Source: an uncultured Cellulosilyticum sp. (GTDB lineage Bacteria > Bacillota > Clostridia > Lachnospirales > Cellulosilyticaceae). From it: 64,000 nt of DNA. Below, in pieces: positions 1-9,927 of this stretch. The notes beneath the pieces are model-generated. The model was not told the origin of the DNA. It was given only the letters and a program-made list of their open reading frames with translations, and searched no databases. Position numbers and translations under genes: made by a program. Every line of letters starts with the position of its first letter. Position 1 is the first letter of the stretch. The DNA lies in the NCBI GenBank assembly GCA_934725855.1, contig CAKVCL010000006.1, positions 62,001 through 126,000 of the forward strand, written 5' to 3'.

Positions 1-238
1 CAGGATTAATTCCGCCCATTGCTTCAGCTACAATCGCAATTTCTTCATCTTCTAAAATCACATTAAAATCATGAACAATCATATCATTCACAGGGTCCCC
101 TGGAAACTCACGTAAATCTAATACATATTTAATTTCAACGGGCTTACCTGCTCTTTTTTCAATATTATCACTGTTAGAACGCATTACTTCAACGACGCCA
201 CTTCCAACCGTACCATACCCTAATAATGCAACTTTCAT
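1..238 (-). CDS. hom: homoserine dehydrogenase, N-terminal part (runs off window)
   Basis: Only the first 79 codons are present; the gene continues beyond the left edge. The product would reduce aspartate semialdehyde to homoserine with NAD(P)H in the cytosol, the branch point to threonine and methionine. The protein opens with a Rossmann dinucleotide-binding loop, GYGTVGSGVVEV at about residues 7-18, and continues with the expected KPVEIKYVLD and VAEAMGG segments of this family. An ATG with a GGAGGATATAA ribosome site just upstream fixes the start. It lies 30 bp behind the ACT-domain gene in the same direction, so the two probably share a transcript. Confidence 0.93.
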   Translation of the reverse strand, partial: MKVALLGYGTVGSGVVEVMRSNSDNIEKRAGKPVEIKYVLDLREFPGDPVNDMIVHDFNVILEDEEIAIVAEAMGGINP

Positions 239-268
239 TTTATATCCTCCATTTTCTGCCTTTACTTT

Positions 269-712
269 TTATTCTCTCGCTAGAACTTGAATTTCATTAA
301 CCCCTTCTAGCTCTGTTAATTCCTCTATGAGTTCATCTACTCCCATTTTCATATGAGAAGTTTGTATACACAAGTTAATAATAGCTATTCCATTCATTGG
401 AATCATTTGATTAATCGTCAGTACATTTGCTCCAACCGCTGCGATATAATTTAAGACATCTGATAACCTTCCTGCTTCATCTTGTAAATGCATGAGCACA
501 GTAATCGCTTGACCTTTTCCTTTCTCGTAGAATGGAAAAATGGCATCTTTGTACTTGTAAAATGAACTTCGACTAATTCCTACTCTCTCTGTTGCATCCT
601 GTACTGTAAGCATCTTATTCTTTTCTAGTAAATTTTTAACTTCTACTACTTTTAGAAACACCTCAGGAAGGACATCTCCGTTAATCACATAAAAAGGATG
701 CTTTTCTTTCAT
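269..712 (-). CDS. pheB: UPF0735 ACT domain protein (PheB-like)
   Basis: A 147-residue cytosolic protein. Residues about 35-65 look like a small DNA-binding-type helix-turn-helix (DATERVGISRSSFYKYKDAI), and residues about 70-147 form an ACT domain (ITVLMHLQDEAGRLSDVLNY), the usual amino-acid-sensing fold. This is the UPF0735/PheB arrangement known from Bacillus and Clostridia, where a role in aromatic or threonine pathway control has been proposed but not settled. Two ATGs are adjacent; the second (used here) sits 6 nt from AAGGAG, a better distance than the first. It is directly upstream of hom, which suggests feedback sensing for that pathway. Confidence 0.85.
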   Translation of the reverse strand: MKEKHPFYVINGDVLPEVFLKVVEVKNLLEKNKMLTVQDATERVGISRSSFYKYKDAIFPFYEKGKGQAITVLMHLQDEAGRLSDVLNYIAAVGANVLTINQMIPMNGIAIINLCIQTSHMKMGVDELIEELTELEGVNEIQVLARE

Positions 713-872
713 CATATTCTCCTTGTTTGTTTGTGGTGAACATTTGTTTTCTTGTTACAAACTATATCATAGGTACTTTATTTTTTCAAGTTAAATGTAT
801 TACCTTTTATATTATTTTATATATTTGTATAAAAATTTTAGGATAACTCTCTTTTTTTTGCTTAAATGACCA

Positions 873-911
873 TAAAAAAACAGTTTGCCACCTAGACAAA
901 CTGTTTTTTTA
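873..911 (-). terminator. intrinsic terminator of the amidase gene
   Basis: Inverted repeat AAACAGTTTG/CAAACTGTTT with a short loop, flanked by A- and T-runs on the two strands. It lies about 60 bp beyond the stop of the amidase gene read on the minus strand. Confidence 0.85.
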
Positions 912-969
912 TGTATAAATATACATAAAGAGAACTAACTCGTTCTTTATCTTAGATTCATTTTGAGCA

Positions 970-2538
970 TTAGTCATCATATCCTTGATTATAATACTCT
1001 AAAATACTGCGATATACAGCTCCTGCGTATCGTGAAGTAAAATCACTACTTGTCATCATTTCACGATCACTTGTATTAGATAAAAAGCCAATTTCAATCA
1101 AAACAGCTGGTGCCTTTGTCAGTCTAGTCACTACAAAGGTATTCGTTTTGACACCTCTATTTCTGGTTCCAAACTCACTGACTAAAGCATTTTGCACAAT
1201 TCCTGCAAAGATTTTATTTCTAGTATCTTGTTTGCTTGTATAGTACGTTTCTGTACCCGAAGCACTTGGATTCGCATCTGATGAATTAATATGAATGCTA
1301 ATAAATAAGTCTGGATTAATCTCATTAGAAAACGCTGAACGTCCCTCTAATTCCACAAATGTATCATCTTGTCTTGTGGCATACACCTTAATGTCTGGAT
1401 CGGCTTCTAGTACGGATACTAATTGTTGTGACAAAGCTAAATTAAGATCCTTTTCTTTTATGCCGCTTCCTGTAGTTCCTGAATCATGTGCACCATGTCC
1501 TGCATCTACTACTACAATTTTACTGTACTTTTCTGATGGTGTCACCACCTTCATATGTAATGCACCATTTACATCTTCTAAGGTAAGTGCCTTAATTGCA
1601 GAGGTTGTTATGATAAGCTGAGTTGTTCCCATCTGATGGGTTACTTGAACGGTATTAATTTGACTATCTCCTATTGTATAAGAACCTTCATTAATGTAAC
1701 TGCTATAATCTTGATTTAGATTCACAAGAATCATTTTTTTATAGGCATCTTCAGTGCAAGTAACATTTGATGCTTGTAAGCCATTTAATTCCTTTAATAC
1801 GATTGTACCTTTTCCCCACAAATAACTCATATTCTCACTACTAAATGTATTATTTTCTTCAATCGTAGGGGTAAAATTATTTAAGTCTCCTGTATTAGTA
1901 TTCGCATTATTTTGCGTGCTTTCACTTGTAACATCACCTTTAGTACTACTATCAGCATTGCTATTAGCACTTGTATTTGTGATATTTGAATCTATATTTT
2001 CTAACATATCTTTAGCTTCTTCACTATCCCAGTTGAATACGCCACTTATATCACTTTGATTATTTTCCTTTGTGTTAATTCTAATTGCGGATTCTGATTG
2101 TTGCCATAAAACGTCATACCCTAATGCTTCTCCAATAAACCGAAGTGGAATCATCACCTTATTGTTAATGATTTTAGCCGGCATGTCCATCTCTTTATTT
2201 TCTCCATTAATCCAAGCCATATCATCATTTACTTTTAAAACAATGAGTAAATCTCCCTTGGAAATATAAACACTTTTTTCTGATTGACTCCACTCGACCT
2301 GAGCTCCTGTATTTACAAATACTTCTTTTGCTGGTATCAGCGTGCAGCCATTAAGCTGGATAGGCGGCATAGCGGTTGTTTGAATTTCTTCATCATCTAT
2401 ATATAAATGAATTGTCTTTCCAACATATGAATGACTTTTTCCATCATAAACTAATTTCATATTCTCTGCATGTACTGCTGAGCAAGAAATAAATAGTATT
2501 TCTAAAACCATCAGCCATTTTATTATTTCTCTTTTCAT
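970..2538 (-). CDS. secreted N-acetylmuramoyl-L-alanine amidase with stalk domain
   Basis: A 522-residue exported cell-wall hydrolase expected to cut the amide bond between N-acetylmuramic acid and L-alanine. It has a signal peptide (about 1-24, ending VHA), a copper-amine-oxidase-N-like stalk domain (about 28-155), a Ser/Asn/Thr-rich linker (about 156-235), an AMIN-like beta domain (about 236-335), and an Amidase_3 catalytic domain (about 340-518). The zinc site is visible as DAGHG, a Glu in GIKEKDLN, and the His of SIHINSS; the catalytic Glu is in LIEIGFLSN. GGAGG precedes the ATG. It stands alone with its own terminator. A second, longer amidase of the same plan is encoded at 16.6-18.4 kb. 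Confidence 0.93.
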   Translation of the reverse strand: MKREIIKWLMVLEILFISCSAVHAENMKLVYDGKSHSYVGKTIHLYIDDEEIQTTAMPPIQLNGCTLIPAKEVFVNTGAQVEWSQSEKSVYISKGDLLIVLKVNDDMAWINGENKEMDMPAKIINNKVMIPLRFIGEALGYDVLWQQSESAIRINTKENNQSDISGVFNWDSEEAKDMLENIDSNITNTSANSNADSSTKGDVTSESTQNNANTNTGDLNNFTPTIEENNTFSSENMSYLWGKGTIVLKELNGLQASNVTCTEDAYKKMILVNLNQDYSSYINEGSYTIGDSQINTVQVTHQMGTTQLIITTSAIKALTLEDVNGALHMKVVTPSEKYSKIVVVDAGHGAHDSGTTGSGIKEKDLNLALSQQLVSVLEADPDIKVYATRQDDTFVELEGRSAFSNEINPDLFISIHINSSDANPSASGTETYYTSKQDTRNKIFAGIVQNALVSEFGTRNRGVKTNTFVVTRLTKAPAVLIEIGFLSNTSDREMMTSSDFTSRYAGAVYRSILEYYNQGYDD

Positions 2539-2695
2539 GATTTTCCTCCCAAATATATTATGTAAGCAATTTTCTTACTTATTATAACAAAAAAAAACTA
2601 AAAATATAGTATTGCTTGTGACTTTTAATTTTTATGTAATATTTCATTAACAAATTATTAGCATCTTTTCTTTATCATAGTAACGATAGCTGCTC

Positions 2696-2782
2696 TTTAT
2701 CAAAAAAACGTATCTTTATGTAACAAGATACGTTTGATAAGGCAAAAAGATGACATGATGTCTTTTTTTAATAATGCCTTAT
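2696..2782 (+). promoter_or_regulatory. structured leader with terminator-like hairpin before nucleoside ABC operon
   Basis: The plus strand carries a long hairpin (arms AACGTATCTT/AAGATACGTT, extended by TTATCAAA and TGATAA). A second hairpin, GACA-tga-TGTC, is followed by seven T residues at about 2744-2770 and is itself enclosed by ATAAGGCA/TGCCTTAT. This ends about 45 bp before the importer start codon. The form resembles a transcription attenuator. I do not recognise a known riboswitch; the conserved core of the purine class is not present. Confidence 0.45.
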
Positions 2783-2826
2783 AATTCACCCAAATTGTTA
2801 CATAATATAGTAAAGGAGGCGAAAAT

Positions 2827-4353
2827 ATGGATTATGTAGTAGAAATGTTAGGGATTAGAAAAGAATTTCCAGGTATTGTGGCCAACGATAATGTAACCCT
2901 TCAATTACAACGCGGAGAAGTGCATGCCCTCCTTGGTGAAAATGGTGCGGGAAAATCAACCCTTATGTCAATGCTTTTTGGAATGTATCAACCTGATGGT
3001 GGAACCATTAAAATTAATGGGAGTGAAGTTAAAATTTCAAATCCTAACGTTGCAAACGATCTTGGTATTGGTATGGTACACCAACACTTTAAACTTGTTC
3101 ATAATTTCACAACAATGGAAAATATTATACTCGGTATTGAACCTAAAAAAGGTGTGTCGATTGACTTAAAGTCTGCCGCCAATCGTGTAGAAGCTCTTTC
3201 TAAACAATATGGATTAAATGTGGATCCTTATGCCAAAATTGAAGATATTTCAGTCGGCATGCAACAAAGAGTAGAAATTTTAAAAATGCTTTATCGTAAC
3301 GCAGATATCTTAATTTTTGATGAGCCTACAGCTGTACTTACTCCTCAAGAGATCACTGATCTCATTAATATTATGAGAAACCTCGTTAAGCAAGGAAAAT
3401 CCATCATTCTTATCACTCACAAACTAAAAGAGATTAAAGCCATTGCTAATCGTTGTACCATTATCCGTCGTGGTAAATATATCGGAACAGTGGATGTAAA
3501 AGATACTTCTGAGGCAGAAATGGCTAAAATGATGGTGGGTCGTCCTGTTTCTTTTAAAGTATCTAAGTTGGAAAGCAAACCTAAAAATCCTATACTTACT
3601 GTCAAGAACCTATCTGTATTAAACAATAAGAAAGTTCTTGGCCTCAAAAACTTTTCTTTGGAAGTTCGTGCTGGGGAAATCGTAGGCGTTGCAGGCGTTG
3701 AAGGAAATGGTCAAACTGAGCTTGTTGAAGCCATTACGGGTCTTCGAAAGCTAGAACAAGGTGAAATTTTCATAGATGGAGAAGACATCACGCATTACTC
3801 TATTCGCCAGCGTACTTTAGCTGGTATTGGTCACATTCCTGAAGATCGACATAAGCACGGACTGGTTCTAGATTATACAATGGAAGACAATATGGTGCTT
3901 CAAGTTTATGCACAAAAACCCTTTTCAAAGCATGGCATACTGTGCAAAAAAGCCATTAGTGACTATGCCCAAAAAATTATGACAGCTTTTGATGTGCGTT
4001 CTGGTGAAGGTGGCGCTTCTATCGCACGCTCCCTTTCTGGAGGGAATCAGCAAAAAGGGGTTATTGGACGTGAAATGGAACGCGAACCTAAACTTCTTAT
4101 TGCTGTTCAACCTACTAGAGGATTAGATGTTGGTTCTATCGAGTATATCCACAAAAGATTGATTGAACATCGTGATAAAGGCTATGCAGTTTTGCTTGTT
4201 TCTTTAGAACTAGATGAAGTAATGAACGTATCTGATCGTATCGCGGTTGTTAATAATGGTCAACTTGTCGGAATCGTTGATGCAAATGCTACAAATGAAA
4301 ATGAAATAGGCCTTATGATGGCAGGAATCGAAGGAGGAAAAAAGCATGAATAA
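2827..4353 (+). CDS. nupO: nucleoside/simple-sugar-type ABC importer, double ATPase
   Basis: A 508-residue cytosolic ATPase with two fused nucleotide-binding domains, the arrangement of the RbsA/NupO/YufO family that drives BMP-type nucleoside importers. Domain 1 has Walker A GENGAGKST (37-45), signature SVGMQQR and Walker B ILIFDEPTAVLTP. Domain 2 has the family's degenerate P-loop GVEGNGQTE, signature SGGNQQK, and LLIAVQPTRGLDVGS. A strong AAAGGAGG site precedes the ATG. It overlaps the next gene by 8 bp, so translation is coupled. The gene symbol follows Bacillus usage by family resemblance; a guanosine-type substrate is inference. Confidence 0.85.
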   Translation: MDYVVEMLGIRKEFPGIVANDNVTLQLQRGEVHALLGENGAGKSTLMSMLFGMYQPDGGTIKINGSEVKISNPNVANDLGIGMVHQHFKLVHNFTTMENIILGIEPKKGVSIDLKSAANRVEALSKQYGLNVDPYAKIEDISVGMQQRVEILKMLYRNADILIFDEPTAVLTPQEITDLINIMRNLVKQGKSIILITHKLKEIKAIANRCTIIRRGKYIGTVDVKDTSEAEMAKMMVGRPVSFKVSKLESKPKNPILTVKNLSVLNNKKVLGLKNFSLEVRAGEIVGVAGVEGNGQTELVEAITGLRKLEQGEIFIDGEDITHYSIRQRTLAGIGHIPEDRHKHGLVLDYTMEDNMVLQVYAQKPFSKHGILCKKAISDYAQKIMTAFDVRSGEGGASIARSLSGGNQQKGVIGREMEREPKLLIAVQPTRGLDVGSIEYIHKRLIEHRDKGYAVLLVSLELDEVMNVSDRIAVVNNGQLVGIVDANATNENEIGLMMAGIEGGKKHE

Positions 4354-5506
4354 AAAGGGTCTTGTTTCCATCATTGCCACCATTTTAGGGCTTATTGCTG
4401 GAGCTATTTTAATGTTCGCAACGGGCCACAATGCTTTTGCTGGATTTATGTATCTCATTCAAGGGGGTACAAAAAGTTTAGAACGTATAGGGAATACAAT
4501 TGCCACTGCAACCCCTCTGATTTTAACAGGATTATCTTTAACTTTTGCTTTTAGAACGGGTTTATTTAATATTGGAACCCCTGGACAAATGCTATTTGGT
4601 GGTCTTTGTGCAACGATTATTTCTCATACGGTCACGCTTCCAAGACCGCTCTTACTCATTGTCATCATTCTAGCAGCATTTTTAGGAGGTGCCCTGTGGG
4701 CTGCCGTGCCAGGACTGCTCAAAGCATTATTTAATGTGCATGAAGTTGTATCTTGCATTATGATGAATTGGATTGGTTATTGGATGATTTATTATGTAGT
4801 CAAAGATTATTTCCCTAATGGTTCAAAAACCACAGAATCGCTTCCACTTGCTGATAAGCTCACACTAAGAGCAAGTTGGTTATCTCGTTTATTTGATGGT
4901 TCTTATATTAACATTGGGATTATCATTGCACTTATTGCTGTATTATGTATTGCCTTCATTCTAAATAAAACAACTTTTGGTTATGAACTTAAAGCCGTTG
5001 GTTTTAATAAAGATGCTGCTCAATATGCTGGTATCTCTGTTAATCAAAGCATCGTTTATTCCATGATGATTGCTGGTGGCCTTGCTGGTCTTGCTGGTCT
5101 GACTCAATATCTTGGCGTTGCAACCAATATCCAAATTGGTGTGATGCCTTCACAAGGTTTTGATGGCATTGCAGTCGCCCTTTTAGGCGCAACGACGCCA
5201 CTTGGGTCATTACTTGCTGCTTTATTCTTTGGTCTACTTTATGGGGGACGTGGTTTCATGAGTGTTATGACTGATATTCCACCAGAAATTGCTGATACTA
5301 TTATCGCAACGATTATTTATTTTGCTGCAACAAGTGTCCTTGTGGAACGTGTGCTTGACAAAATAATGTCTTCTAAAGCAAATAAAGCAGATAAAGCTTT
5401 TGCAAGTGAGCCGCTTATCAATACAGCCATTCAAAATACTGATTCTCAAAATGAGTCTATTGGTTTTATGCCACCTACAGAAAACGAAAAGAAAGGAGAT
5501 CAATAA
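4346..5506 (+). CDS. nupP: nucleoside ABC importer permease 1
   Basis: A 386-residue membrane protein of the BPD_transp_2 (RbsC/LivH-like) family, with about ten hydrophobic segments spread over residues 5-340 and a hydrophilic C-terminal tail (about 345-386). Features typical of the NupP/YufP permease are FNIGTPGQMLFGGL near residue 75, and the coupling region KAVGFNKDAAQYAGISV followed by MIAGGLAGLAG. It overlaps the ATPase gene by 8 bp and is 2 bp from the second permease, so the three are one operon. The two permeases would form a heterodimeric channel. Confidence 0.85.
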   Translation: MNKKGLVSIIATILGLIAGAILMFATGHNAFAGFMYLIQGGTKSLERIGNTIATATPLILTGLSLTFAFRTGLFNIGTPGQMLFGGLCATIISHTVTLPRPLLLIVIILAAFLGGALWAAVPGLLKALFNVHEVVSCIMMNWIGYWMIYYVVKDYFPNGSKTTESLPLADKLTLRASWLSRLFDGSYINIGIIIALIAVLCIAFILNKTTFGYELKAVGFNKDAAQYAGISVNQSIVYSMMIAGGLAGLAGLTQYLGVATNIQIGVMPSQGFDGIAVALLGATTPLGSLLAALFFGLLYGGRGFMSVMTDIPPEIADTIIATIIYFAATSVLVERVLDKIMSSKANKADKAFASEPLINTAIQNTDSQNESIGFMPPTENEKKGDQ

Positions 5507-5508
5507 CA

Positions 5509-6462
5509 ATGTGGCAAATTATTGTACAAATTTTTCCTTATGCAATCGCCTATACGATTCCTCTCCTTATTGTGAGTTTAGGTGCATTATATTGTGAACG
5601 TAGTGGAATTGTTAATATCGGTCTTGAAGGATTAATGATTATCGGTTCATTTGCTGGGGCACTTACTATCTCTTCTCTCCAATCACAATATGGTACAGAT
5701 GTGTGGACGATTTATATTGGTTTATTAGTTGCCGCTTTAGCTGGTGCTTTATTCTCACTGTTACATGCTTTTGCAAGTATCAATTTACAAGCTAACCAGA
5801 CGATTAGCGGAACAGCTATTAACTTAATGGCTGCTGCTATTACGGTGTTTTTAGCAAGAAATCTCACAGGTAGTGGAAATATTGTATTAACCGTTGGTCT
5901 TACTAAAAAGAACATCTCATTTCTTTCAAATATTCCTGTTATTGGTTCTCTTTTCTTTACCAATAGCTATGCAACCACATGGATTGTGCTTGTTATTTTA
6001 CTATTTCTTACTTTTTTACTTTATAAAACGGCTTTTGGACTTCGCCTTCGTTCTTGTGGTGAACATCCTCATGCCGCTTCAGCAGCTGGTATTAGTGTAG
6101 AAAAAATGCGTTATATTGGTGTTTTAACTTCTGGCGCTTTATCAGGTCTTGGTGGTGCCATTTACCTGGTTACGATTGCTGGAGAATTTAATGGCAGTGT
6201 TTCGGGGATAGGATTCTTAGCTCTTGCTGCCCTCATATTTGGACAATGGAAACCTCTTGGTATTCTTGCTGCAACCTTCTTCTTTGGCTTTGCAACAACC
6301 ATAGCTAATGTTTCTCAAGTTATTCCAAGTTTAAGGACCATTCCACCTGTATTATTAAAAGTTTTCCCTTATGTGATGACACTTTTGGCATTAATTATCT
6401 TTTCAAAATCTACTGAAGCACCTAAAGCAGCTGGAGAACCGTTTGATCATGCCAAACGTTAA
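5509..6462 (+). CDS. nupQ: nucleoside ABC importer permease 2
   Basis: A 317-residue BPD_transp_2 family membrane protein, the partner of the preceding permease. It shows NIGLEGLMIIGSFAG near residue 37, the cytoplasmic coupling segment LRSCGEHPHAASAAGISVEKMRY, and GGAIYLVTIAG, all as in NupQ/YufQ-type subunits. AAAGGAGAT precedes the ATG. It is the last gene of the operon and is followed at once by a terminator. No BMP-family substrate-binding lipoprotein is encoded on either side, so that part must lie elsewhere. Confidence 0.85.
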   Translation: MWQIIVQIFPYAIAYTIPLLIVSLGALYCERSGIVNIGLEGLMIIGSFAGALTISSLQSQYGTDVWTIYIGLLVAALAGALFSLLHAFASINLQANQTISGTAINLMAAAITVFLARNLTGSGNIVLTVGLTKKNISFLSNIPVIGSLFFTNSYATTWIVLVILLFLTFLLYKTAFGLRLRSCGEHPHAASAAGISVEKMRYIGVLTSGALSGLGGAIYLVTIAGEFNGSVSGIGFLALAALIFGQWKPLGILAATFFFGFATTIANVSQVIPSLRTIPPVLLKVFPYVMTLLALIIFSKSTEAPKAAGEPFDHAKR

Positions 6463-6464
6463 AA

Positions 6465-6490
6465 AAACCCCCTCTTAATGAGGGGATTTT
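6465..6490. terminator. bidirectional terminator between importer operon and HD-GYP gene
   Basis: GC-rich hairpin CCCCCTC-ttaat-GAGGGG with an A-run on the left and T-run on the right, placed between two converging genes and just touching the end of the HD-GYP gene. Confidence 0.9.
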
Positions 6491-7544
6491 ATATTTTACC
6501 CATGTAACGCTTTTTAATATAATAGTTCGTTTCCTTTCTTAAATCTATTTTATAGATATCTTGTTTATTCCCATCACAGTTCGTTCTAATCACCCTCACT
6601 AATGGTCTTTTAACATCTGCTGCAAAATTTTGCTCTACAATTCCAACACTTCCATCATTTAATAAGACCATACATCCCACAGGATAATAAGCTAAAGAAT
6701 GCTCAATAATGGCCCTAATTTTTGGATTAATGGGCTCATTTTGTGCAATGGCAACTACCTCGTTAACGGGTAATCCTGGGCGATAACACCTATTAGAAAT
6801 TAGTGCATGAAAAAGATCACAGGCCCCTACTATCTTAGCCCCTATATGAAGTTCTGCCCCTTTGCCTAATGGATAGCCTGAACCATCTTCTCTTTCGTGA
6901 TGGCATAATACGACTAACTTAGTAATGGCATGAATAGCAGGATTATCCTTAATCATAGAGTACCCTATTTCAGAATGTGTTTTCATCATCATATATTCTT
7001 CATCCGTTAATTTTCCGGGCTTATTTAATATATCCTTAGGTATAATCACTTTACCAATATCATGAATTAATGCCCCTAAGACGATTTGCTTTTTTTGTTC
7101 TATTGGAATCATCAGCTTATCACATACCATGTGTGACATCATAGCTACAGCAATACAATGCTCATATGTATAATTATCATTAGTTTTAATATCATCTAAT
7201 TCAAAAACTAAATCTTTTTGCATTAATTCCTCCATTAACAAACTCGTAACTTTTGTTAATGTCTCTATATCTAGATCAAAATGATTTTTTAAACTTTCAT
7301 ATTGAGCTTTAATATCACTCATAATAATTTGTTTTGATTCTTGTGAAATAATACCTACTGGCTCAATTCCCTCAGATACTTCATCTTCTATATAAACTTC
7401 TAAAATGCCCCTCTCTAACAATTTATTCTTAAATGCTTCTTTAAAACGCGTATCATGTTTTAACAAAATGCTACCTTCAGGACTTACTACATCTCGTCCA
7501 ATAATATCTCCCTCTTGCAATAAAGGAGTTGAAATCAATCTCAC
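6489..7544 (-). CDS. HD-GYP domain protein, probable cyclic di-GMP phosphodiesterase
   Basis: A 351-residue soluble protein. The N-terminal third (about 1-120) is hydrophilic and unassigned. Residues about 125-290 are an HD-GYP domain, with the metal site HDIGK in GALIHDIGKVIIP, KTHSEIGY, and HHEREDGSGYP, which carries the GYP triplet tied to c-di-GMP hydrolysis. The C-terminus (about 295-351) is a small beta-rich tail. No receiver, PAS or membrane segment is attached, so the input signal is not visible. It converges on the importer operon and is probably monocistronic. Confidence 0.85.
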   Translation of the reverse strand: MRLISTPLLQEGDIIGRDVVSPEGSILLKHDTRFKEAFKNKLLERGILEVYIEDEVSEGIEPVGIISQESKQIIMSDIKAQYESLKNHFDLDIETLTKVTSLLMEELMQKDLVFELDDIKTNDNYTYEHCIAVAMMSHMVCDKLMIPIEQKKQIVLGALIHDIGKVIIPKDILNKPGKLTDEEYMMMKTHSEIGYSMIKDNPAIHAITKLVVLCHHEREDGSGYPLGKGAELHIGAKIVGACDLFHALISNRCYRPGLPVNEVVAIAQNEPINPKIRAIIEHSLAYYPVGCMVLLNDGSVGIVEQNFAADVKRPLVRVIRTNCDGNKQDIYKIDLRKETNYYIKKRYMGKI

Positions 7545-7714
7545 TTTAGCACCTCAATTCTAACTAAGTCACCCTATATTCTCTTCATAAAACATTATAT
7601 TTACTCAATATTCTACCATATATAAATTCCATATAAAACCTATTTAAATAACACTTTTAAATATCTAATATATTCATTTTTATTATGAATATTATATTAT
7701 CCATACAAATAAAA

Positions 7715-7751
7715 CACATGTCTTCAAATATTTATCTTTGAAAAACATGTG
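7715..7751 (-). terminator. terminator of ygiQ-like gene
   Basis: Inverted repeat CACATGTcTTCAAA/TTTGAAaaACATGTG, 29 bp past the stop codon of the radical SAM gene on the minus strand, with an A/T-rich tail. Confidence 0.75.
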
Positions 7752-7779
7752 CTTTATTAATTATTTTAGTTATTTTTTG

Positions 7780-9774
7780 TTAAAATGCTCTCTTTTTTGT
7801 CTTAGCTTTTGAACCATTATTTAACTTACTGCTTGCCTGATTAGAAACTTTTCTGTTTGATTTATTGGTTAACTTTTTATCTTTTCCTTGTCCGTTTATT
7901 CCAGCATTACTTTGTTTTTGACCTACTTTTCCTTTATTTCCAGAAGAATTGCCTTTATGATTTAAATACTTTGCTTCTCTTGGCTTAATTAAACATTTGG
8001 GTCCATATCCAATTAAATCTTCTCTTCCACCCTCTACAAGTGCTTCATAGACTAAATCATATTTCTTAGGATTACGATATTGCAATAATGCACGTTGCAT
8101 GGCTTTTTCATGCTTTGTCTTTGGAACATAGACTGGCTGCATGGTACGTGGATCTAGTCCTGTATAAAACATCGTTGTGGATAAAGTGCCTGGCGTTGGA
8201 TAAAAGTCCTGTACTTGTTCTGGCTGATAATGAATATCTCTTAAATACTCTGCCAGTTGTATGGCATCTTTTAAAGTACTTCCTGGATGGCTGGACATTA
8301 AATAAGGAATAATATATTGCTTTTTCCCTAGTTGTTCATTGATTTTATAAAACTTATCACAAAACTCATCAAAGATTTTACCTGATGGTTTTCCCATATA
8401 ATGTAAAACATTTTTTGAAATATGCTCTGGTGCTACTTTAAGCTGTCCACTCACATGATTTTCCACTAATTCTCTAAAGAATTCATCATTATTTTTGTCT
8501 GCCATCACATAATCATATCGAATGCCTGAACGAATAAAAGCTTTTTTAACCCCAGGAATATTTCTGATTTTACGAAGAAGTTGTAAATACTCTTGATGGT
8601 CAACATGCATGGCTTTACATGGACTTGGTGTTAAGCATTGTTTGTTTTTACAAGCACCATGATCTAATTGTTTTTTACAAGCTGGTCCTCTAAAGTTAGC
8701 AGTTGGCCCACCCACATCATGGATATAACCTTTAAAGTCTGGTAAATGCGTAATTTCTTCTGCTTCTTTTACAATAGACTCTTGACTTCTACTTGTCACG
8801 ATGCGTCCTTGGTGCATGGTGATCGCACAGAAAGAACAATTTCCAAAGCATCCTCGTGAACTTACCAAGCTAAATTTGACTTCTTCAATAGCCGGTATGC
8901 CACCCTCTTTTTCGTAAATAGGATGGTAGTTTTTCATATAAGGAAGCCCATAAACTTCATCTAACTGCTGTCTTTCTAATGGTCTTTCTGGTTTATTTTG
9001 CACGAGATATTTTCCATTATGTTCTTGAACCAAAGTCGCTCCATGCACATGATCTTGCTCTAACTCTTGAATTTGTGAAGCAATGGCGTACTTTACCTTA
9101 TCTTCGCACACTTCTTTATAAGAAGGAATCAGACGATAATCATAAACTTCTTCCAATGAATCGGCTACATAGCATGTGCCATCTAGATAGCGAATGTATT
9201 TAGCAGGTAACCCATCATTTAAGGCATTCGCCACATTGACAATCTGCTTTTCGCCCATGCCATAAATCAACAAATCAGCACCACTATCTACCAAAATGGA
9301 TTTACGAACTTTATCGCTCCAGTAATCATAATGCGCAAAACGACGCAAACTCGCTTCTATGCCACCAATAACAATATCGATCTCTTTATAGGCTTCCCTG
9401 ATTTTATTACAATACACAATGGTCGCTCGATCCGGTCTAAGTCCCATCTTGCCACCTGGTGAGTACATATCTTTTTCACGTAATCTTTTGCTTACTGTAT
9501 AGTGATTCACCATTGGATCCATATTCCCACCATTGACAAGAAAGGCTAAACGTGGTCTACCTAACTTCATAAAGTCCGTTGTATCTTTCCAATTAGGTTG
9601 AGGGATAATCCCTACTTTATATCCTGCATGCTCTAGTACTCTTGAAATAATGGCTGTCCCAAAGCTGTGATGATCGACATATGCATCAGCTGTCACAATG
9701 ACAAAATCGCATTGCTCCCAGCCTCTTTTTTCCATATCTTCTCTACTAATGGGTAGAAAGTCTTTTTCTGTCAT
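7780..9774 (-). CDS. YgiQ family radical SAM protein
   Basis: A 664-residue cytosolic iron-sulfur enzyme of the UPF0313/YgiQ family. The cluster motif CxxxCxxC appears as CFGNCSFC about halfway along, after an N-terminal B12-binding-like segment that includes [13 protein letters not shown] conserved cysteine group (CKNKQC.TPSPC) follows. The reaction of this family is not established. The last 60 or so residues are a Lys/Asn/Gly-rich low-complexity tail. I chose the ATG at 9774, which has a GGAGTAGGTGA site, over an in-frame start 69 bp upstream with no such site; family members also begin at FLPISREDM. Confidence 0.88.
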   Translation of the reverse strand: MTEKDFLPISREDMEKRGWEQCDFVIVTADAYVDHHSFGTAIISRVLEHAGYKVGIIPQPNWKDTTDFMKLGRPRLAFLVNGGNMDPMVNHYTVSKRLREKDMYSPGGKMGLRPDRATIVYCNKIREAYKEIDIVIGGIEASLRRFAHYDYWSDKVRKSILVDSGADLLIYGMGEKQIVNVANALNDGLPAKYIRYLDGTCYVADSLEEVYDYRLIPSYKEVCEDKVKYAIASQIQELEQDHVHGATLVQEHNGKYLVQNKPERPLERQQLDEVYGLPYMKNYHPIYEKEGGIPAIEEVKFSLVSSRGCFGNCSFCAITMHQGRIVTSRSQESIVKEAEEITHLPDFKGYIHDVGGPTANFRGPACKKQLDHGACKNKQCLTPSPCKAMHVDHQEYLQLLRKIRNIPGVKKAFIRSGIRYDYVMADKNNDEFFRELVENHVSGQLKVAPEHISKNVLHYMGKPSGKIFDEFCDKFYKINEQLGKKQYIIPYLMSSHPGSTLKDAIQLAEYLRDIHYQPEQVQDFYPTPGTLSTTMFYTGLDPRTMQPVYVPKTKHEKAMQRALLQYRNPKKYDLVYEALVEGGREDLIGYGPKCLIKPREAKYLNHKGNSSGNKGKVGQKQSNAGINGQGKDKKLTNKSNRKVSNQASSKLNNGSKAKTKKRAF

Positions 9775-9927
9775 TTTTTCACCTACTCCTATTTCTACTC
9801 TACGTTTCATTATACCATTATTATCCCCATAAAACATAGCCACTCGTCATGTTTTCCACTTATTTCTTGAATTATTGCCCACTCATTTGCACACACTAAC
9901 TAAAAACTTAACGCTTAGGTGATAGAA

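Noticed and set aside
2540..2826. Purine riboswitch before the nucleoside importer
   Set aside because: Conserved loop and junction elements of the class could not be found; only hairpins remain.
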